A DNA stretch of 64,000 bases from NCBI RefSeq assembly GCF_002899715.1, contig NZ_PPEK01000003.1, positions 1 through 64,000 on the forward strand. The letters run 5' to 3'. This document shows positions 8,377 through 17,295 of this stretch, piece by piece; position 1 is the stretch's first letter; each line of letters starts with the position of its first letter. Below the pieces are notes generated by a model. That model searched no databases. It worked only from the letters and a program-made list of their open reading frames with translations, and had not been told where the DNA came from. The position numbers and the translations under genes are program-made. This stretch comes from Enteroscipio rubneri. Its GTDB lineage: Bacteria; Actinomycetota; Coriobacteriia; Coriobacteriales; Eggerthellaceae.

Positions 8377-9331
8377 TCGGAAGGAGGGCGCCGCTACCGA
8401 GACCGGGCGCGATGCCCGGATGGCCGCGCTGGTGGACGGCTTCTGCGATGTTTTGCGCTTCGAGCGCAATGCGTCGGCTCATACGGTACGGGCCTATCGG
8501 ATCGATCTTGAGGACTTCCTTCGCTGGTCGGTTCGCGAGGGCGTCGACCCCCTGATCGCTACCCATCGACAATTGCGGCGCTACCTGGGAGAGCTCGACC
8601 GAGCACAGTATTCGCGCACAACCATCAACCGCAGGCTTTCGGCCCTGCGCGGCTTCTACCGCTGGCTCAATGTGACCGGAACGACGGACGAAGATCCTGC
8701 GAGCGTGCTGCAGGGGCCCAAGCAGCCCAAAAGCCTTCCGCGCGTCATCAAGGCGTCGGACATGGTCAGGCTATTATCGGTGTACGGCAAGCGCGATGCG
8801 GAGGGGCATCCCCGCGAGCAGTCGTATGCCGATATGCGCAACCAGGCCTTGCTTGAGTTTCTATACGCATGCGGTGCGCGCGTGTCGGAGGCGTCAGGTC
8901 TGTTGGAAGCGGACGTTAATCTGGCATGCGCGCAGGTCAAGGTGTTCGGCAAAGGCTCGAAAGAGCGCATCATCCCCCTGCACGCCATGGCTGTTTCGTC
9001 AATGCGTTCTTATGCGACGGTCGCTCGGCCGCATCTTCTGAAGGACCGGTCATGCGCATTCTTCTTTGTGTCCACACGCGGCAACCGCATGGGCACCGAT
9101 GCCATGCGAAAGATGTTCAAAGACGCTTTGCGCGCTGCCGGATTGGATGAGACGCTATCGCCTCATACTATGCGCCATACCTTCGCCACCGACCTGCTCG
9201 AAGGAGGCGCCGATCTGCGTAGCGTACAGGAAATGCTCGGGCATGCGAGCCTGTCCACGACTCAGATATACACGCATCTGTCTGCCGACCGCCTCAAAAC
9301 GGCGCATGCTCAGGCCCATCCTCGCAGCTGA
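8366..9331 (+). CDS. xerC: Tyrosine recombinase XerC/XerD type
   Basis: 321 residues. The N-terminal SAM-like core-binding domain (about 20-105) contains ERNASAHTVRAYRIDL. The C-terminal catalytic domain has all the active-site residues: Arg172 in GARVSE, Lys in GKGSKER, HTMRH (His267, Arg270), His293 in LGHASL and nucleophile Tyr302 in YTHL. It resolves chromosome dimers at dif. It is called xerC rather than xerD because it follows trmFO, the Bacillus gid-codV order; this is inference. The start overlaps trmFO by 11 bases and has AAGGGAG upstream. The 155 bases downstream hold only a weak hairpin. Confidence 0.9.
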   Translation: MERDRKEGAATETGRDARMAALVDGFCDVLRFERNASAHTVRAYRIDLEDFLRWSVREGVDPLIATHRQLRRYLGELDRAQYSRTTINRRLSALRGFYRWLNVTGTTDEDPASVLQGPKQPKSLPRVIKASDMVRLLSVYGKRDAEGHPREQSYADMRNQALLEFLYACGARVSEASGLLEADVNLACAQVKVFGKGSKERIIPLHAMAVSSMRSYATVARPHLLKDRSCAFFFVSTRGNRMGTDAMRKMFKDALRAAGLDETLSPHTMRHTFATDLLEGGADLRSVQEMLGHASLSTTQIYTHLSADRLKTAHAQAHPRS

Positions 9332-9486
9332 GTGCCGTACCAGTCATGGCGCACAGGTAGCGGCACCGTGACCGCTGCCTGACGGTTGCTTCCTGTGCCG
9401 ATTCGCCTACCCCTTCTCGGTCACAATGGGCGGCGCCATAGCGGCGCGCCGATCTTCGCGGCGCGCGATCCGACGAAGGGAGGACC

Positions 9487-9942
9487 ATGAAAAAGAGAAT
9501 GCGCGCATTCGCGTGCGCTGCGGCCGCTACGCTTGCCATCGTGCCGTTCATGTCCGGCTGTGCCGCCGATGAGGCGCAGTCCGAAGGACAGACGACGGAA
9601 GGCGCAACGACCGAGCAGCAGGACACGATGGGCGAAGCTGCCGAAGTGGTCAAATACGGTCAGGTCATGGCCGTGAACGGCGATGAGGTGACGGTCGTTC
9701 TCGGCGAGGTGGACCAGCCGAACGGTGACGACGAGGGTTCCTTCACGATGGGCCAAGATGAGATCACGTTCGATCGGACCGGAGTCGAGATCACGGACGG
9801 TTCTGGTGCCATGCTCGATCCCACGACGCTTACGGTCGATACTGTGATCGCCATGAAAGGCACAGGCGAAGGGGCCGATTTTAAGCCGGCTGTTATCGAG
9901 ATCGATAATCTTCCCTTCGAAGCGGGCGAGCAGTCCCGTTAG
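9487..9942 (+). CDS. Small secreted lipoprotein
   Basis: 151 residues with a type II signal peptide: basic MKKRMR, a hydrophobic core, and the lipobox MSGC with lipid-modified Cys25. The mature N-terminus is a Glu/Thr/Gln-rich linker (about 26-50). A small beta-rich domain follows (GQVMAVNGDEVTVVLGEV and later segments), with the look of an OB-like or DUF5666-like fold. AGGGAGGA lies just upstream. The function is unknown; it is probably anchored on the outer face of the cytoplasmic membrane. A long antisense frame across this gene is not credible. Confidence 0.8.
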   Translation: MKKRMRAFACAAAATLAIVPFMSGCAADEAQSEGQTTEGATTEQQDTMGEAAEVVKYGQVMAVNGDEVTVVLGEVDQPNGDDEGSFTMGQDEITFDRTGVEITDGSGAMLDPTTLTVDTVIAMKGTGEGADFKPAVIEIDNLPFEAGEQSR

Positions 9943-9964
9943 CGAAGGGTCTCGGATCGTTCCC

Positions 9965-9992
9965 TTGCCTTTCAGCTTTGGGAACCTATAAT
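9965..9992 (+). promoter_or_regulatory. Sigma-A-type promoter of the 10066 gene
   Basis: TTGCCT (9965-9970), a 16-base spacer and a consensus TATAAT (9987-9992). It lies about 75 bases before the start at 10066. Confidence 0.75.
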
Positions 9993-10065
9993 GCGGGGAT
10001 GCCCCTTTATCGGAGGGGCGTCCCCGTCGTCGTTTTTGAACCGGCGCATTGCAAAGGAGTCGGGC

Positions 10066-10569
10066 ATGCGGTTGTTGAAAGTATCTTCGGAGAAGCTGCT
10101 GCTTATCGCCGGCATCGTGTGGAGCGTGGCCGGCTTGAATATCGCGTTCATCGGCTTGACGGCCTACCTGGTGGAAACCGGATGGCTTGTTTGGGCTCTC
10201 GTGGGCGCTACATTGGCGGTGTTCGTACTGTTCCACGTGTTCGTGTTTACCAAGATGGTGGGCAAACATGCCGAGCGCATCCGTGGGTTCGACGAGGACA
10301 GAACCTACGTGTTCAAGTTCTTCGACCGTAAGGGCTACCTCATGATGGCGATCATGATGGCGGTGGGCATCGGACTGCGTGCTTCGGGGTTGGTGCCCGA
10401 TTGGTTTATTGCGTTTTTCTACACGGGACTGGGGCTTGCGCTGGTCGTGGCCGGTGTCAGCTTCCTGCTGCGCTATTTCCGCAGCGACAAGACGCCGTGC
10501 CCGGCATTGCCCGGCACCTACTCGAAAGACCGCAGAGGCGGGACCTCCGGCGGCCGCGGTCGTCGATGA
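10066..10569 (+). CDS. Four-helix integral membrane protein of unknown function
   Basis: 167 residues with four hydrophobic segments (about 12-35, 42-65, 90-110 and 115-138). A cytoplasmic-looking loop with KHAERIRGFDEDRTYVFKFFD separates the two helix pairs. The tail is Gly/Arg-rich. I do not recognise the family with confidence. ATG 10066 has AAAGGAG upstream; the frame opens earlier but without a binding site. It sits between the lipoprotein and the Bce-type regulator, with its own near-consensus promoter. Confidence 0.7.
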   Translation: MRLLKVSSEKLLLIAGIVWSVAGLNIAFIGLTAYLVETGWLVWALVGATLAVFVLFHVFVFTKMVGKHAERIRGFDEDRTYVFKFFDRKGYLMMAIMMAVGIGLRASGLVPDWFIAFFYTGLGLALVVAGVSFLLRYFRSDKTPCPALPGTYSKDRRGGTSGGRGRR

Positions 10570-10686
10570 CGAAACGGTTACGGGTTGCTTCGCGCGATGG
10601 TGGCGTGCCATAGTATGGTTACGGAAGCGTTCGACGACTGTCATTATTGTTTTGACGTCTTGTGCGATGCGATTGCGAGGAGGACC

Positions 10687-11352
10687 ATGTCCAAGGTATT
10701 CGTCGTCGAAGACGACGCATCGTTGCGCGAGGAGCTTGCGCGCCTGCTTGACCTGCAAGGATTCACCTGTGAGACGACGGTTGAGTACGATGCTGCGGTG
10801 GACGACATCATCGCGGCAGCTCCCGACTGTGTCATTCTCGATCTCAAGCTTCCCGGCGTGAGCGGCCATGCCATCTGCCGGGGGTTGCGCACGCGAAGCG
10901 ATGTGCCCGTCATCATGCTTACTTCGTCCGACAGTGAGTTCGATGAACTCATGAGCATGAACCTGGGCGCCGATGATTACGTGACAAAGCCGTACAATCC
11001 GGCTATCCTGCTCGCGCGTATCCAATCGGTTCTCCGGCGGACGGCCCGTTCGGAGTCCGCGTCGTCCATTACGCATCGCGGGGTGACGCTCGACTTGGCG
11101 AAAAGCGAGGTGAAGTTCGGGGAACGGACTGTCGAGCTCACGCGCAACGAATTCAAGATCCTCCGCCTGCTTATGGAGAACTGCGATACTATCATCTCGC
11201 GCCAGGAGCTTATGAATGAGCTCTGGCAGTCGGACGCGTTCATCGACGACAACACGCTGACGGTAAATATCAACCGGCTTCGCAAGAGTCTCGAGAAGGC
11301 GGGCGTGACCGACTACCTGATTACGAGGCGGGGTCAGGGGTATCTCGTATGA
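10687..11352 (+). CDS. OmpR-family response regulator of the Bce-type module
   Basis: 221 residues. The receiver domain has the acidic pocket VEDD, phosphoacceptor Asp52 in ILDLKLPG, TSSDSEFDEL and Lys in TKPYNPA. The C-terminal OmpR/PhoB winged helix ends with NINRLRKSLEKAG and TRRGQGYLV. GAGGAGGACC precedes ATG 10687. It is followed by a short intramembrane-type kinase and a BceAB-like transporter, so it most likely activates the transporter genes when antimicrobial peptide is present. Tandem GCGTAAG repeats upstream of the ATPase gene (12611-12628) are a plausible binding site. Confidence 0.93.
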   Translation: MSKVFVVEDDASLREELARLLDLQGFTCETTVEYDAAVDDIIAAAPDCVILDLKLPGVSGHAICRGLRTRSDVPVIMLTSSDSEFDELMSMNLGADDYVTKPYNPAILLARIQSVLRRTARSESASSITHRGVTLDLAKSEVKFGERTVELTRNEFKILRLLMENCDTIISRQELMNELWQSDAFIDDNTLTVNINRLRKSLEKAGVTDYLITRRGQGYLV

Positions 11353-11443
11353 GCACCGCGTGCTTGCATGTGCAGCCGGCCGCGTGGCCCGCCATGCTGC
11401 TGGAGGCCCCGGGCGCCGTACCGGCGAGAAACTCTGCTGCCGT

Positions 11444-12472
11444 ATGACGCCGGTGGCCTACTTGAAGGATCGCATGCCGGCAGTCTGCATCGTGTTGATC
11501 TGCGCTCTGGCGATCGGGTCTGCCGTGGCGACTCTGGGTGCCGGCACGGATGCCGCTGTCTTGCTGTCCTTGTTCGTCGTCCTGAGCGGAGCAGGCGGTT
11601 TTTTGTGGGATTACCTTCGAATACGGCGTTTCTACCGGGAGTTGGGCGAACTGGCGGCTCGGCTAACCCAGCCCTGTCTCATGCCGTCCTTGCTCGAGGA
11701 ACCGCTGTTTCTCGAAGGAAGACTCACCTTCGAGGCCATCGAATCTGCGAGCAAGGCAGCGGCGGACGAGGTGACGCGTTATCGTGACCAGGCGGAGTCG
11801 TACCGCGACTACATCGAGCTGTGGATTCACGAAATCAAAACGCCCATCGCAGCCGCCTGTCTGATAAGCGCGTCTTCGCACGGTTCCGAGGCGAACCGGC
11901 TCAAAGGCGAGCTCGACCGCATCGAGGCGTACGTTGAGCAGGCTCTGTACTATGCCCGATCGACATCGCTCGCACGTGATTACGCGATCCGCGAAGTCGA
12001 TCTGGCAGTATGCGTGCGAAAGTCGTGCAAGAAGCACGCCCGGTATCTTATCGAGCAGGGCGCGACGCCGGACATTCGGGTGCCCGACGGCGAGCGCGTG
12101 TTCGCCGATGAAAAATGGCTGTCCTTCGTGCTCGGCCAGCTTATCGTCAATGCTGCGAAGTATGGGGCCGTGCGGATAGGATTCTCGTCACGCATCGAAG
12201 GCGAGGGTACGAGCGCCGCGCACACGGTGCTCGAGGTGTCCGACGATGGATACGGCATTCCTGCTGCCGACGTGCCGCGCGTCTTCGATCGGGGATTCAC
12301 GGGCCTCAACGGCCGTAAGCAGGGAGCCTCGACGGGCATGGGGTTGTATCTTGTGGCCCAGTTGTGCGAGAAGATGGGGCTTGGCGTGGCGATCGCGTCT
12401 GAAGAGGGTTCGGGAACGCGGGTTCTGGTGACGTTTCCGCATGATCGGCGGGCGTATGATATAAGGAAGTAA
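11444..12472 (+). CDS. BceS-type sensor histidine kinase
   Basis: About 342 residues. Two transmembrane helices near the N-terminus (about 12-35 and 40-60) are separated by only a few residues, so there is no extracellular sensor domain. This is the hallmark of intramembrane-sensing kinases that read the state of a partner transporter. The H-box is ELWIHEIKTPIAAACL. The ATPase part shows LIVNAAKYG (N-box), DDGYGIP (G1) and GMGLYLVAQLCEKMG (G2). The start is uncertain: ATG 11444 has no strong binding site, and GTG 11360 opens the same frame. It is co-directional with the regulator. Confidence 0.88.
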   Translation: MTPVAYLKDRMPAVCIVLICALAIGSAVATLGAGTDAAVLLSLFVVLSGAGGFLWDYLRIRRFYRELGELAARLTQPCLMPSLLEEPLFLEGRLTFEAIESASKAAADEVTRYRDQAESYRDYIELWIHEIKTPIAAACLISASSHGSEANRLKGELDRIEAYVEQALYYARSTSLARDYAIREVDLAVCVRKSCKKHARYLIEQGATPDIRVPDGERVFADEKWLSFVLGQLIVNAAKYGAVRIGFSSRIEGEGTSAAHTVLEVSDDGYGIPAADVPRVFDRGFTGLNGRKQGASTGMGLYLVAQLCEKMGLGVAIASEEGSGTRVLVTFPHDRRAYDIRK

Positions 12473-12610
12473 GGCTCAGGCCCCTTCCGCCAAGGCGCCG
12501 ATCCGCGCGTTATCGCCGGCAGATGAGCGACGGGAGCTGTGCAAGGCCTTCCTTCCGGCGGCACGTGCCGCTCATGCGCGCAAGCGGTTCATGCTACCAA
12601 CCTTTCAAAA

Positions 12611-12628
12611 GCGTAAGTATTGCGTAAG
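12611..12628 (+). repeat. Tandem GCGTAAG direct repeats, likely response-regulator box
   Basis: GCGTAAG at 12611-12617 and 12622-12628, an 11-bp period (one helical turn), the classical spacing for OmpR/PhoB dimers. A TAGTAT -10-like hexamer at 12661-12666 puts the repeats just upstream of the -35 region of the ATPase gene. Confidence 0.55.
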
Positions 12629-12700
12629 CGCAAGCGATGGCGCCGCCGTCGGTGAGTGCGTAGTATCGTCATGGCAAACATGCGAGAAGGAGATAGGGCT

Positions 12701-13540
12701 ATGACCGAAGTCTACGCAACCCCTCAACCGTCGGCTGTCGGAAGAGCGGCCGCCATGCAGGCTGCACACGGATCCGAGTCGATGTTGTCCGTACGTCAGA
12801 TCGAGAAGGTATACGGCAACCGCGATTCCATCACGCACGCGTTGAACAACGTGAGTTTCGACGTGATGCCGGGCGAGTTCGTGGGCATCATGGGGCCCTC
12901 GGGCTCCGGCAAGACCACGCTGCTCAACTGCGTGGCCACCATCGACACCGTGACGAGCGGCCACATCCTTGTCGACGGGCGCGACATCACGGGCCTGCGC
13001 TCCCGTGCGCTCGCGAAGTTCCGCCGCGACGACTTGGGCTTCATCTTCCAGGACTCCAACCTGCTGGACACGCTCACCGGCTTCGAGAACATCGCGCTCG
13101 CGTTGACGGTGAAGGGCGAGCCCACCGGCCAGGTGAAGCCCAAGGTGGATGCCATCGCGGCCACCCTCGGCGTGTCCGAAGTGCTGGGGAAGTACCCCTA
13201 CCAGATGTCGGGCGGCCAGAGGCAGCGCATCGCTGCGGCACGCGCCATGGTGGCCGATCCGAAACTCGTGCTGGCCGACGAGCCTACGGGCGCGCTCGAC
13301 TCGCGCAGCGCCACCGTTATGTTGGAGACGCTCTCGATGATGAACGCCTCTCTCGGTGCGACCATCATGATGGTGACGCACGATTCCTACGCTGCGTCGT
13401 TTGCGAACCGCATCCTGTTCGTCAAGGACGGTGCCGTGTTCAACGAGATACGCAAGGGCGACACCTCGCGCAAGGACTTCTTCGCGCGCATCATGGAAGT
13501 GGTCACATTCCTGGGCGGTGACGTGCGCGATGCTTGCTAA
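12701..13540 (+). CDS. BceA-type ABC transporter ATPase
   Basis: 279 residues from ATG 12701, with GAAGGAGATA upstream. Walker A is GPSGSGKTT, the Q-loop lies in FIFQDSNLLD, the signature is QMSGGQRQR, Walker B is KLVLADEPTGALD and the switch His is in MVTHD. The sequence is of the MacB/LolD/BceA class that powers mechanotransmission rather than bulk transport. The 30-residue N-terminal extension before MLSVRQIEKVYG is unusual. It overlaps the permease start by 11 bases, consistent with coupled synthesis. The role is probably release of membrane-active peptides or their lipid targets. Confidence 0.93.
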   Translation: MTEVYATPQPSAVGRAAAMQAAHGSESMLSVRQIEKVYGNRDSITHALNNVSFDVMPGEFVGIMGPSGSGKTTLLNCVATIDTVTSGHILVDGRDITGLRSRALAKFRRDDLGFIFQDSNLLDTLTGFENIALALTVKGEPTGQVKPKVDAIAATLGVSEVLGKYPYQMSGGQRQRIAAARAMVADPKLVLADEPTGALDSRSATVMLETLSMMNASLGATIMMVTHDSYAASFANRILFVKDGAVFNEIRKGDTSRKDFFARIMEVVTFLGGDVRDAC

Positions 13541-15722
13541 ACTGGCCTTCCGCAACATCCGCCGCTCCGTCAAGGACTACGGCGTGTACTTCGTCACGCT
13601 CGTGTTCGGCGTGGCGGTGTTCTACGCGTTCAATTCGGTGTCGAGCCAGTCCATCCTCTTCGACTTGGAGGACGAGGCGTCGGCGGGCGTGTTCCAGATG
13701 ACGGGGCAGTTCCTCGGCATGTTCAGCGTGCTCATCGCCTGCGTGCTCGGATTCCTCGTGCTCTACGCGAACGGTTTCCTCATCAGGCGGCGCAAGCAGG
13801 AGTTCGGCACGTACCTCGTGCTGGGCATGAATCCCGCCAGCGTGTCGGCCATCGTGCTCATGGAGACGGTGGCGGTGGGCCTCGTGTCGCTCGTGGTAGG
13901 CCTGGCGCTCGGGTTCGCGCTGTCTCAGGGCATGTCGTTCGTCACGGCGGGCTTGTTCAACATCGAGATGACGCAGTACCGCTTCATCTTCTCGTTCGAC
14001 GCCTTCCTGCTCACGCTGATGTGCTTCGCGATCATCTTCGCGGTGACGGCCCTGTTCAACACTGTGTCCATCCGCCGCTACAAGCTCATCGACCTGCTGT
14101 CAGCCCGCAGCCGCAACGCGCGCTTCCGCGTACGCAACCCGTGGATTAGCTTCGCCGGGTTCGTTGCGGCCGTAGGCCTGATCACGTGGGCGTACGCTAC
14201 GCTCGTCGAAAACGGCCTTCTGGAGTTCGACGACGGGTTTTGGAAGGCCACGGCGCTCATGGTGGTCGGCACGTTTCTGCTCTTCTGGTCGCTCGCCGGC
14301 TTCGCCATCGCGGTGATCGAGCGCACGCGCGGCGTGTACTTCAAGGGCCTCATGATGTTCACGATGCGCCAGATAGCCAGCAAGGTGAACACGGCGTTCG
14401 TGTCGCTGTCGGTGGTATGCATCATGCTGTTCTTCTCGCTCACCGTGTTCTCCACCGGCATGGGGCTGGCGCGCGCCTTTAGCGGCAACATCGAGGACGG
14501 TACGATCTACGACGCCACGCTCACGGCGAACGTGTACCTGAACCAGGGCAGCACGCACGATTCCCAGGAGCTTGCGCAGATGACCGAGGAGGATCGCGAG
14601 TACCAGAAGGTTGCCGACGAGAAGGCGGCCGCCGTGACGGCCGACGCGGAGGCCTACGGCTGGGACATCGCCGCCAAGCTGGCCGACTCCTCGCCGGCGT
14701 GGGATGAGTTGGTGGAGCGCGCGGCGCAGATCGACGCCTTCGTGAGCGACGAGACGTCCTACGGCGAGCTTATGGAGCGCTACGGCCAGGGCACGGGAAA
14801 TGCGAAGCAGAACGAGGCGCTGCACAACCAGGGCGTCACCCTCATCGGCGTCTCGCAGTTCAACGCGCTCGCCGAGCTTGCGGGCCGGCCGACCGTGGAC
14901 GTGGGCGAGGACGGCTACGCGGTGAACAACACGCTCGACGCCATGAAGGGGCTCTCGGAGGCGCTCGCGCGCTCGGGCGAGACGGTGGTCGCAGGCGGGC
15001 GCGTGCTCGAGTCCACAGGCGAGCTGCGCAGCCAGCCTATGGAGGACACCACGTTCTCCGCGAGCGGCGCTGAGCTCATCGTGCCCGACGCGGTGATCGC
15101 CGGCCTGCGCGCTCAAGGCGCCGCGCCCGAGCAGAGCATCCTCAACCTCATGTACAAGACGGACCGGGCCGAAGGCGACAAGCTGCTCGAGCAGGTGCTC
15201 GCCGACGCATCTCCTGCCAACCCGGAGGTGGCGGCCTCCGGCTGGAAGTTCAGCCCGAAGCCCTGGCCCGTGACGCTGTCGTTCACGGCCGAGGAGGTGC
15301 TCGTGCAGTCGGGCGGCATGAACCTGATGATCTCGTATCTGGCGCTCTACATCGGCTTCGTGTTCCTCATCGCCACGGCGGCCATCCTGGCCATCCAGCA
15401 GCTGTCCGAGACGAGCGACTCGCTGCCGCGCTACCGGGTGCTCGCCGAGATCGGCTGCGACCGCCGCATGATCGTCCGGTCGCTGCGCGCGCAGGTGCTC
15501 GTGTACTTTCTCGTGCCGCTCTCGCTGGCCGTGTGCCACACGGTGTGCGCTGTGAGCGTCATCAGCGACGCGGTGCTCGGCCAGCTCGGGGTGTCGGTGC
15601 TCGAGCCCGCCTTCATGACCGGCGTGCTGGTGGCGGTGGTGTACGGGGCGTATCTGCTGGTCACGTACTTCGCCAGCAAGGGTATCATCCGCGCCTCGCT
15701 GGGGAAGAAGCTCGTGGGGTAG
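13530..15722 (+). CDS. BceB-type ABC transporter permease with large extracellular domain
   Basis: 730 residues. It follows the BceB plan: FtsX-like helices at the N-terminus (MLAKLAFRNIRRSVKDYG opens the protein) and more helices to about residue 310. A large extracellular domain follows (about 320-585, from the segment after FSTGMGLARAFSG to the one before MISYLALYIGF). Three or four C-terminal helices close the protein. It forms the peptide-sensing and detoxifying complex with the ATPase and signals to the kinase at 11444. ATG 13530 overlaps the ATPase stop. A frame beginning at 13401 is only the ATPase coding sequence read out of frame. Confidence 0.92.
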   Translation: MLAKLAFRNIRRSVKDYGVYFVTLVFGVAVFYAFNSVSSQSILFDLEDEASAGVFQMTGQFLGMFSVLIACVLGFLVLYANGFLIRRRKQEFGTYLVLGMNPASVSAIVLMETVAVGLVSLVVGLALGFALSQGMSFVTAGLFNIEMTQYRFIFSFDAFLLTLMCFAIIFAVTALFNTVSIRRYKLIDLLSARSRNARFRVRNPWISFAGFVAAVGLITWAYATLVENGLLEFDDGFWKATALMVVGTFLLFWSLAGFAIAVIERTRGVYFKGLMMFTMRQIASKVNTAFVSLSVVCIMLFFSLTVFSTGMGLARAFSGNIEDGTIYDATLTANVYLNQGSTHDSQELAQMTEEDREYQKVADEKAAAVTADAEAYGWDIAAKLADSSPAWDELVERAAQIDAFVSDETSYGELMERYGQGTGNAKQNEALHNQGVTLIGVSQFNALAELAGRPTVDVGEDGYAVNNTLDAMKGLSEALARSGETVVAGGRVLESTGELRSQPMEDTTFSASGAELIVPDAVIAGLRAQGAAPEQSILNLMYKTDRAEGDKLLEQVLADASPANPEVAASGWKFSPKPWPVTLSFTAEEVLVQSGGMNLMISYLALYIGFVFLIATAAILAIQQLSETSDSLPRYRVLAEIGCDRRMIVRSLRAQVLVYFLVPLSLAVCHTVCAVSVISDAVLGQLGVSVLEPAFMTGVLVAVVYGAYLLVTYFASKGIIRASLGKKLVG

Positions 15723-15738
15723 GGAAAGGCGCGCATGC

Positions 15739-15777
15739 GAAACGCTGGCGGCCGCAAACGCCGGCCGCCAGCGTTTC
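15739..15777. terminator. Hairpin terminator between convergent genes
   Basis: Perfect 16-bp stem (15739-15754 with 15762-15777) around a 7-base loop. It is GC-rich in the core and ends in GAAA/TTTC. It lies between the permease stop and the stop of the convergent MFS gene. Confidence 0.8.
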
Positions 15778-17141
15778 TAGCTCGGCTTGCGCTCAAGCGT
15801 TTGCTCCAAGTGCTTTCCAAGGCGCATCGTGACGATCCCCATGACTAGGATCGCGACGATAATGCCCAGCACCGTTGCGAACTCCAGATCCCATCCGATC
15901 TCGCTCAGCGTCGCGAAGAGCGTGACGCTGATGGCGGGCGCGATGTTGATGAAAACGGCGATGCGCGAGTATATTTTGGTGTATTCGCGCGGACCGAACA
16001 GATGGCGCGCGATCGTGGGACCCAGCACGTTGGTGGCCCCGTACAGTGCTCCGAACAGGACTGATCCCGTATAGATGAGCGCGGTGGAACTGTAGCCCAG
16101 CCAGCAGCACACGGTTCCCGTGAAGCCGCAGGCGCAGGCGACGCACAGAGCCACCACGATGCTCCTGTCCGCGATGGCGCCCAGGCATACTTTCGCTACC
16201 GCCTGGGAGGCTTGCATGCACATAGCCACCGCCGAGGCCACCATCACGGCAAGCGCGGGGGTGATGTCCGCCAGTCCCGTGTCGCCGAGGTGGTAGACGT
16301 AGGTGGGAAGCATGTTGCCAGCTTGGCCGGTGCCGTTGAAGAGCGCGATGGTGAGAGCAAGCAGATAGAATGCGGGGGAGCGGAACGCCTTCTTGGCCGA
16401 GACGCCCCATTGCATTCCCTCGTCGGCGCCGACTCGCTCCGCCTCGCCATAGGGTTGCAGTCCGATGTCGGAAGGGTAGCTTCGGATGCAGAACAGCGTG
16501 GCGGGCAGGCCGAGCGCGAGCACGGCGCCGCCCAGCACAAGGTACGCGCTGCGCCAGCCGAGATCGCCGATGAGGACGCCGCCCACCATGCTCCAAACGG
16601 CGCCTCCGACGCCCATCATGGCCACACAGATGCCTACGAGCACGCCCATGTGCGAATTGAACCATCGGTTGACGAGCGTCGGCGATGCAAGGTAGGAGAG
16701 GGCCACCACGCCGGTTCCTTCGAGGACGCCGGACAGGTAGAACTGCCAGATCTCGGTCCACTGGGAGCAGAGGAGTACGCCGGTGCCGCAAAGGGCGACC
16801 GATACGGAGAGTACGATGCGGAGGTCGAGTTTTTCCATGAGGTTGCCCAGAGGAGAAGCCATGACTGAACAGCTCAGGAATATAATGGTAATAAGCACGG
16901 TGAACTGGCTGGAAGCTATTCCCAGCTCCGTCGATACAGGCACGACGAAGATCGACCAGGTATTGAACACGATAGCGGAGGAGGAGAAGCACAAAAGCGC
17001 GCCGGTGCCCACTGCGAGGACATGCCGTATAGTGAGCTTTTGCGGCCTCGGAGCTTCGTCCGAGACCTGCTTCTCGTCGAGCGCTTGCGCTGTCGCTTCC
17101 ACGTCCCAGCCCTCTCTTTCCTGACGCTGAGCATCCGCCAT
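15777..17141 (-). CDS. MFS transporter, OFA (oxalate/formate antiporter)-like
   Basis: 454 residues with 12 predicted membrane helices after a 40-residue charged N-terminal tail. The segment MASPLGNLMEKLDLRIVL between helices 2 and 3 fits the MFS A-motif position, and GVSAKKAFRSPAFYLLAL opens the second half in the way seen in OFA-family carriers. These anaerobes carry many such carriers for organic anions; the substrate is not readable. AAGGGA precedes the start. A TATACT -10 (17191-17196) and a perfect GGTTCG-CAC-CGAACC palindrome (17170-17184) at the expected start of transcription suggest control by a repressor. Confidence 0.88.
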   Translation of the reverse strand: MADAQRQEREGWDVEATAQALDEKQVSDEAPRPQKLTIRHVLAVGTGALLCFSSSAIVFNTWSIFVVPVSTELGIASSQFTVLITIIFLSCSVMASPLGNLMEKLDLRIVLSVSVALCGTGVLLCSQWTEIWQFYLSGVLEGTGVVALSYLASPTLVNRWFNSHMGVLVGICVAMMGVGGAVWSMVGGVLIGDLGWRSAYLVLGGAVLALGLPATLFCIRSYPSDIGLQPYGEAERVGADEGMQWGVSAKKAFRSPAFYLLALTIALFNGTGQAGNMLPTYVYHLGDTGLADITPALAVMVASAVAMCMQASQAVAKVCLGAIADRSIVVALCVACACGFTGTVCCWLGYSSTALIYTGSVLFGALYGATNVLGPTIARHLFGPREYTKIYSRIAVFINIAPAISVTLFATLSEIGWDLEFATVLGIIVAILVMGIVTMRLGKHLEQTLERKPS

Positions 17142-17169
17142 TCCCTTGAAGGTCGGGGTCGTACCCCCT

Positions 17170-17184
17170 GGTTCGCACCGAACC
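17170..17184. promoter_or_regulatory. Candidate operator of the MFS gene
   Basis: GGTTCG, CAC, CGAACC is a perfect 6-3-6 inverted repeat. It lies just downstream of the minus-strand -10 at 17196-17191, over the likely transcription start, a typical repressor position. Confidence 0.45.
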
Positions 17185-17190
17185 GCTCCA

Positions 17191-17196
17191 AGTATA
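17191..17196 (-). promoter_or_regulatory. -10 element (TATACT) of the MFS gene
   Basis: TATACT on the minus strand, 50 bases before the MFS start. No clear -35 is visible. Confidence 0.5.
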
Positions 17197-17269
17197 CTCC
17201 GCCCCGGTTCGCCGAAGCGGGTAAACCCCCGGAAGTTCGAGCCATTCGTGTGTCTTCATGCTCGCGGAA

Positions 17270-17288
17270 TGGTATGCTCTGCTATTAT
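17270..17288 (+). promoter_or_regulatory. Overlapping -10 elements at the YgbA-like start
   Basis: TGGTATGCT (17270-17278, extended -10) and TATTAT (17283-17288). They lie 8 bases before ATG 17287 and 7 bases before ATG 17296 respectively. Either gives a leaderless transcript; no Shine-Dalgarno sequence is present. Confidence 0.45.
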
Positions 17289-17295
17289 GCGCGTT

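Noticed and set aside
9355-9395. Terminator after xerC
   Set aside because: Only a nine-base stem with a mismatch and no U-tract; too weak to list.
9421-11076. 551-codon minus-strand frame across the lipoprotein, membrane protein and response regulator
   Set aside because: Runs antisense through three well supported genes with good binding sites; the translation looks random.
14100-15539. 479-codon antisense frame within the permease gene
   Set aside because: Same codon-bias effect; His/Arg-rich composition and no homology visible.
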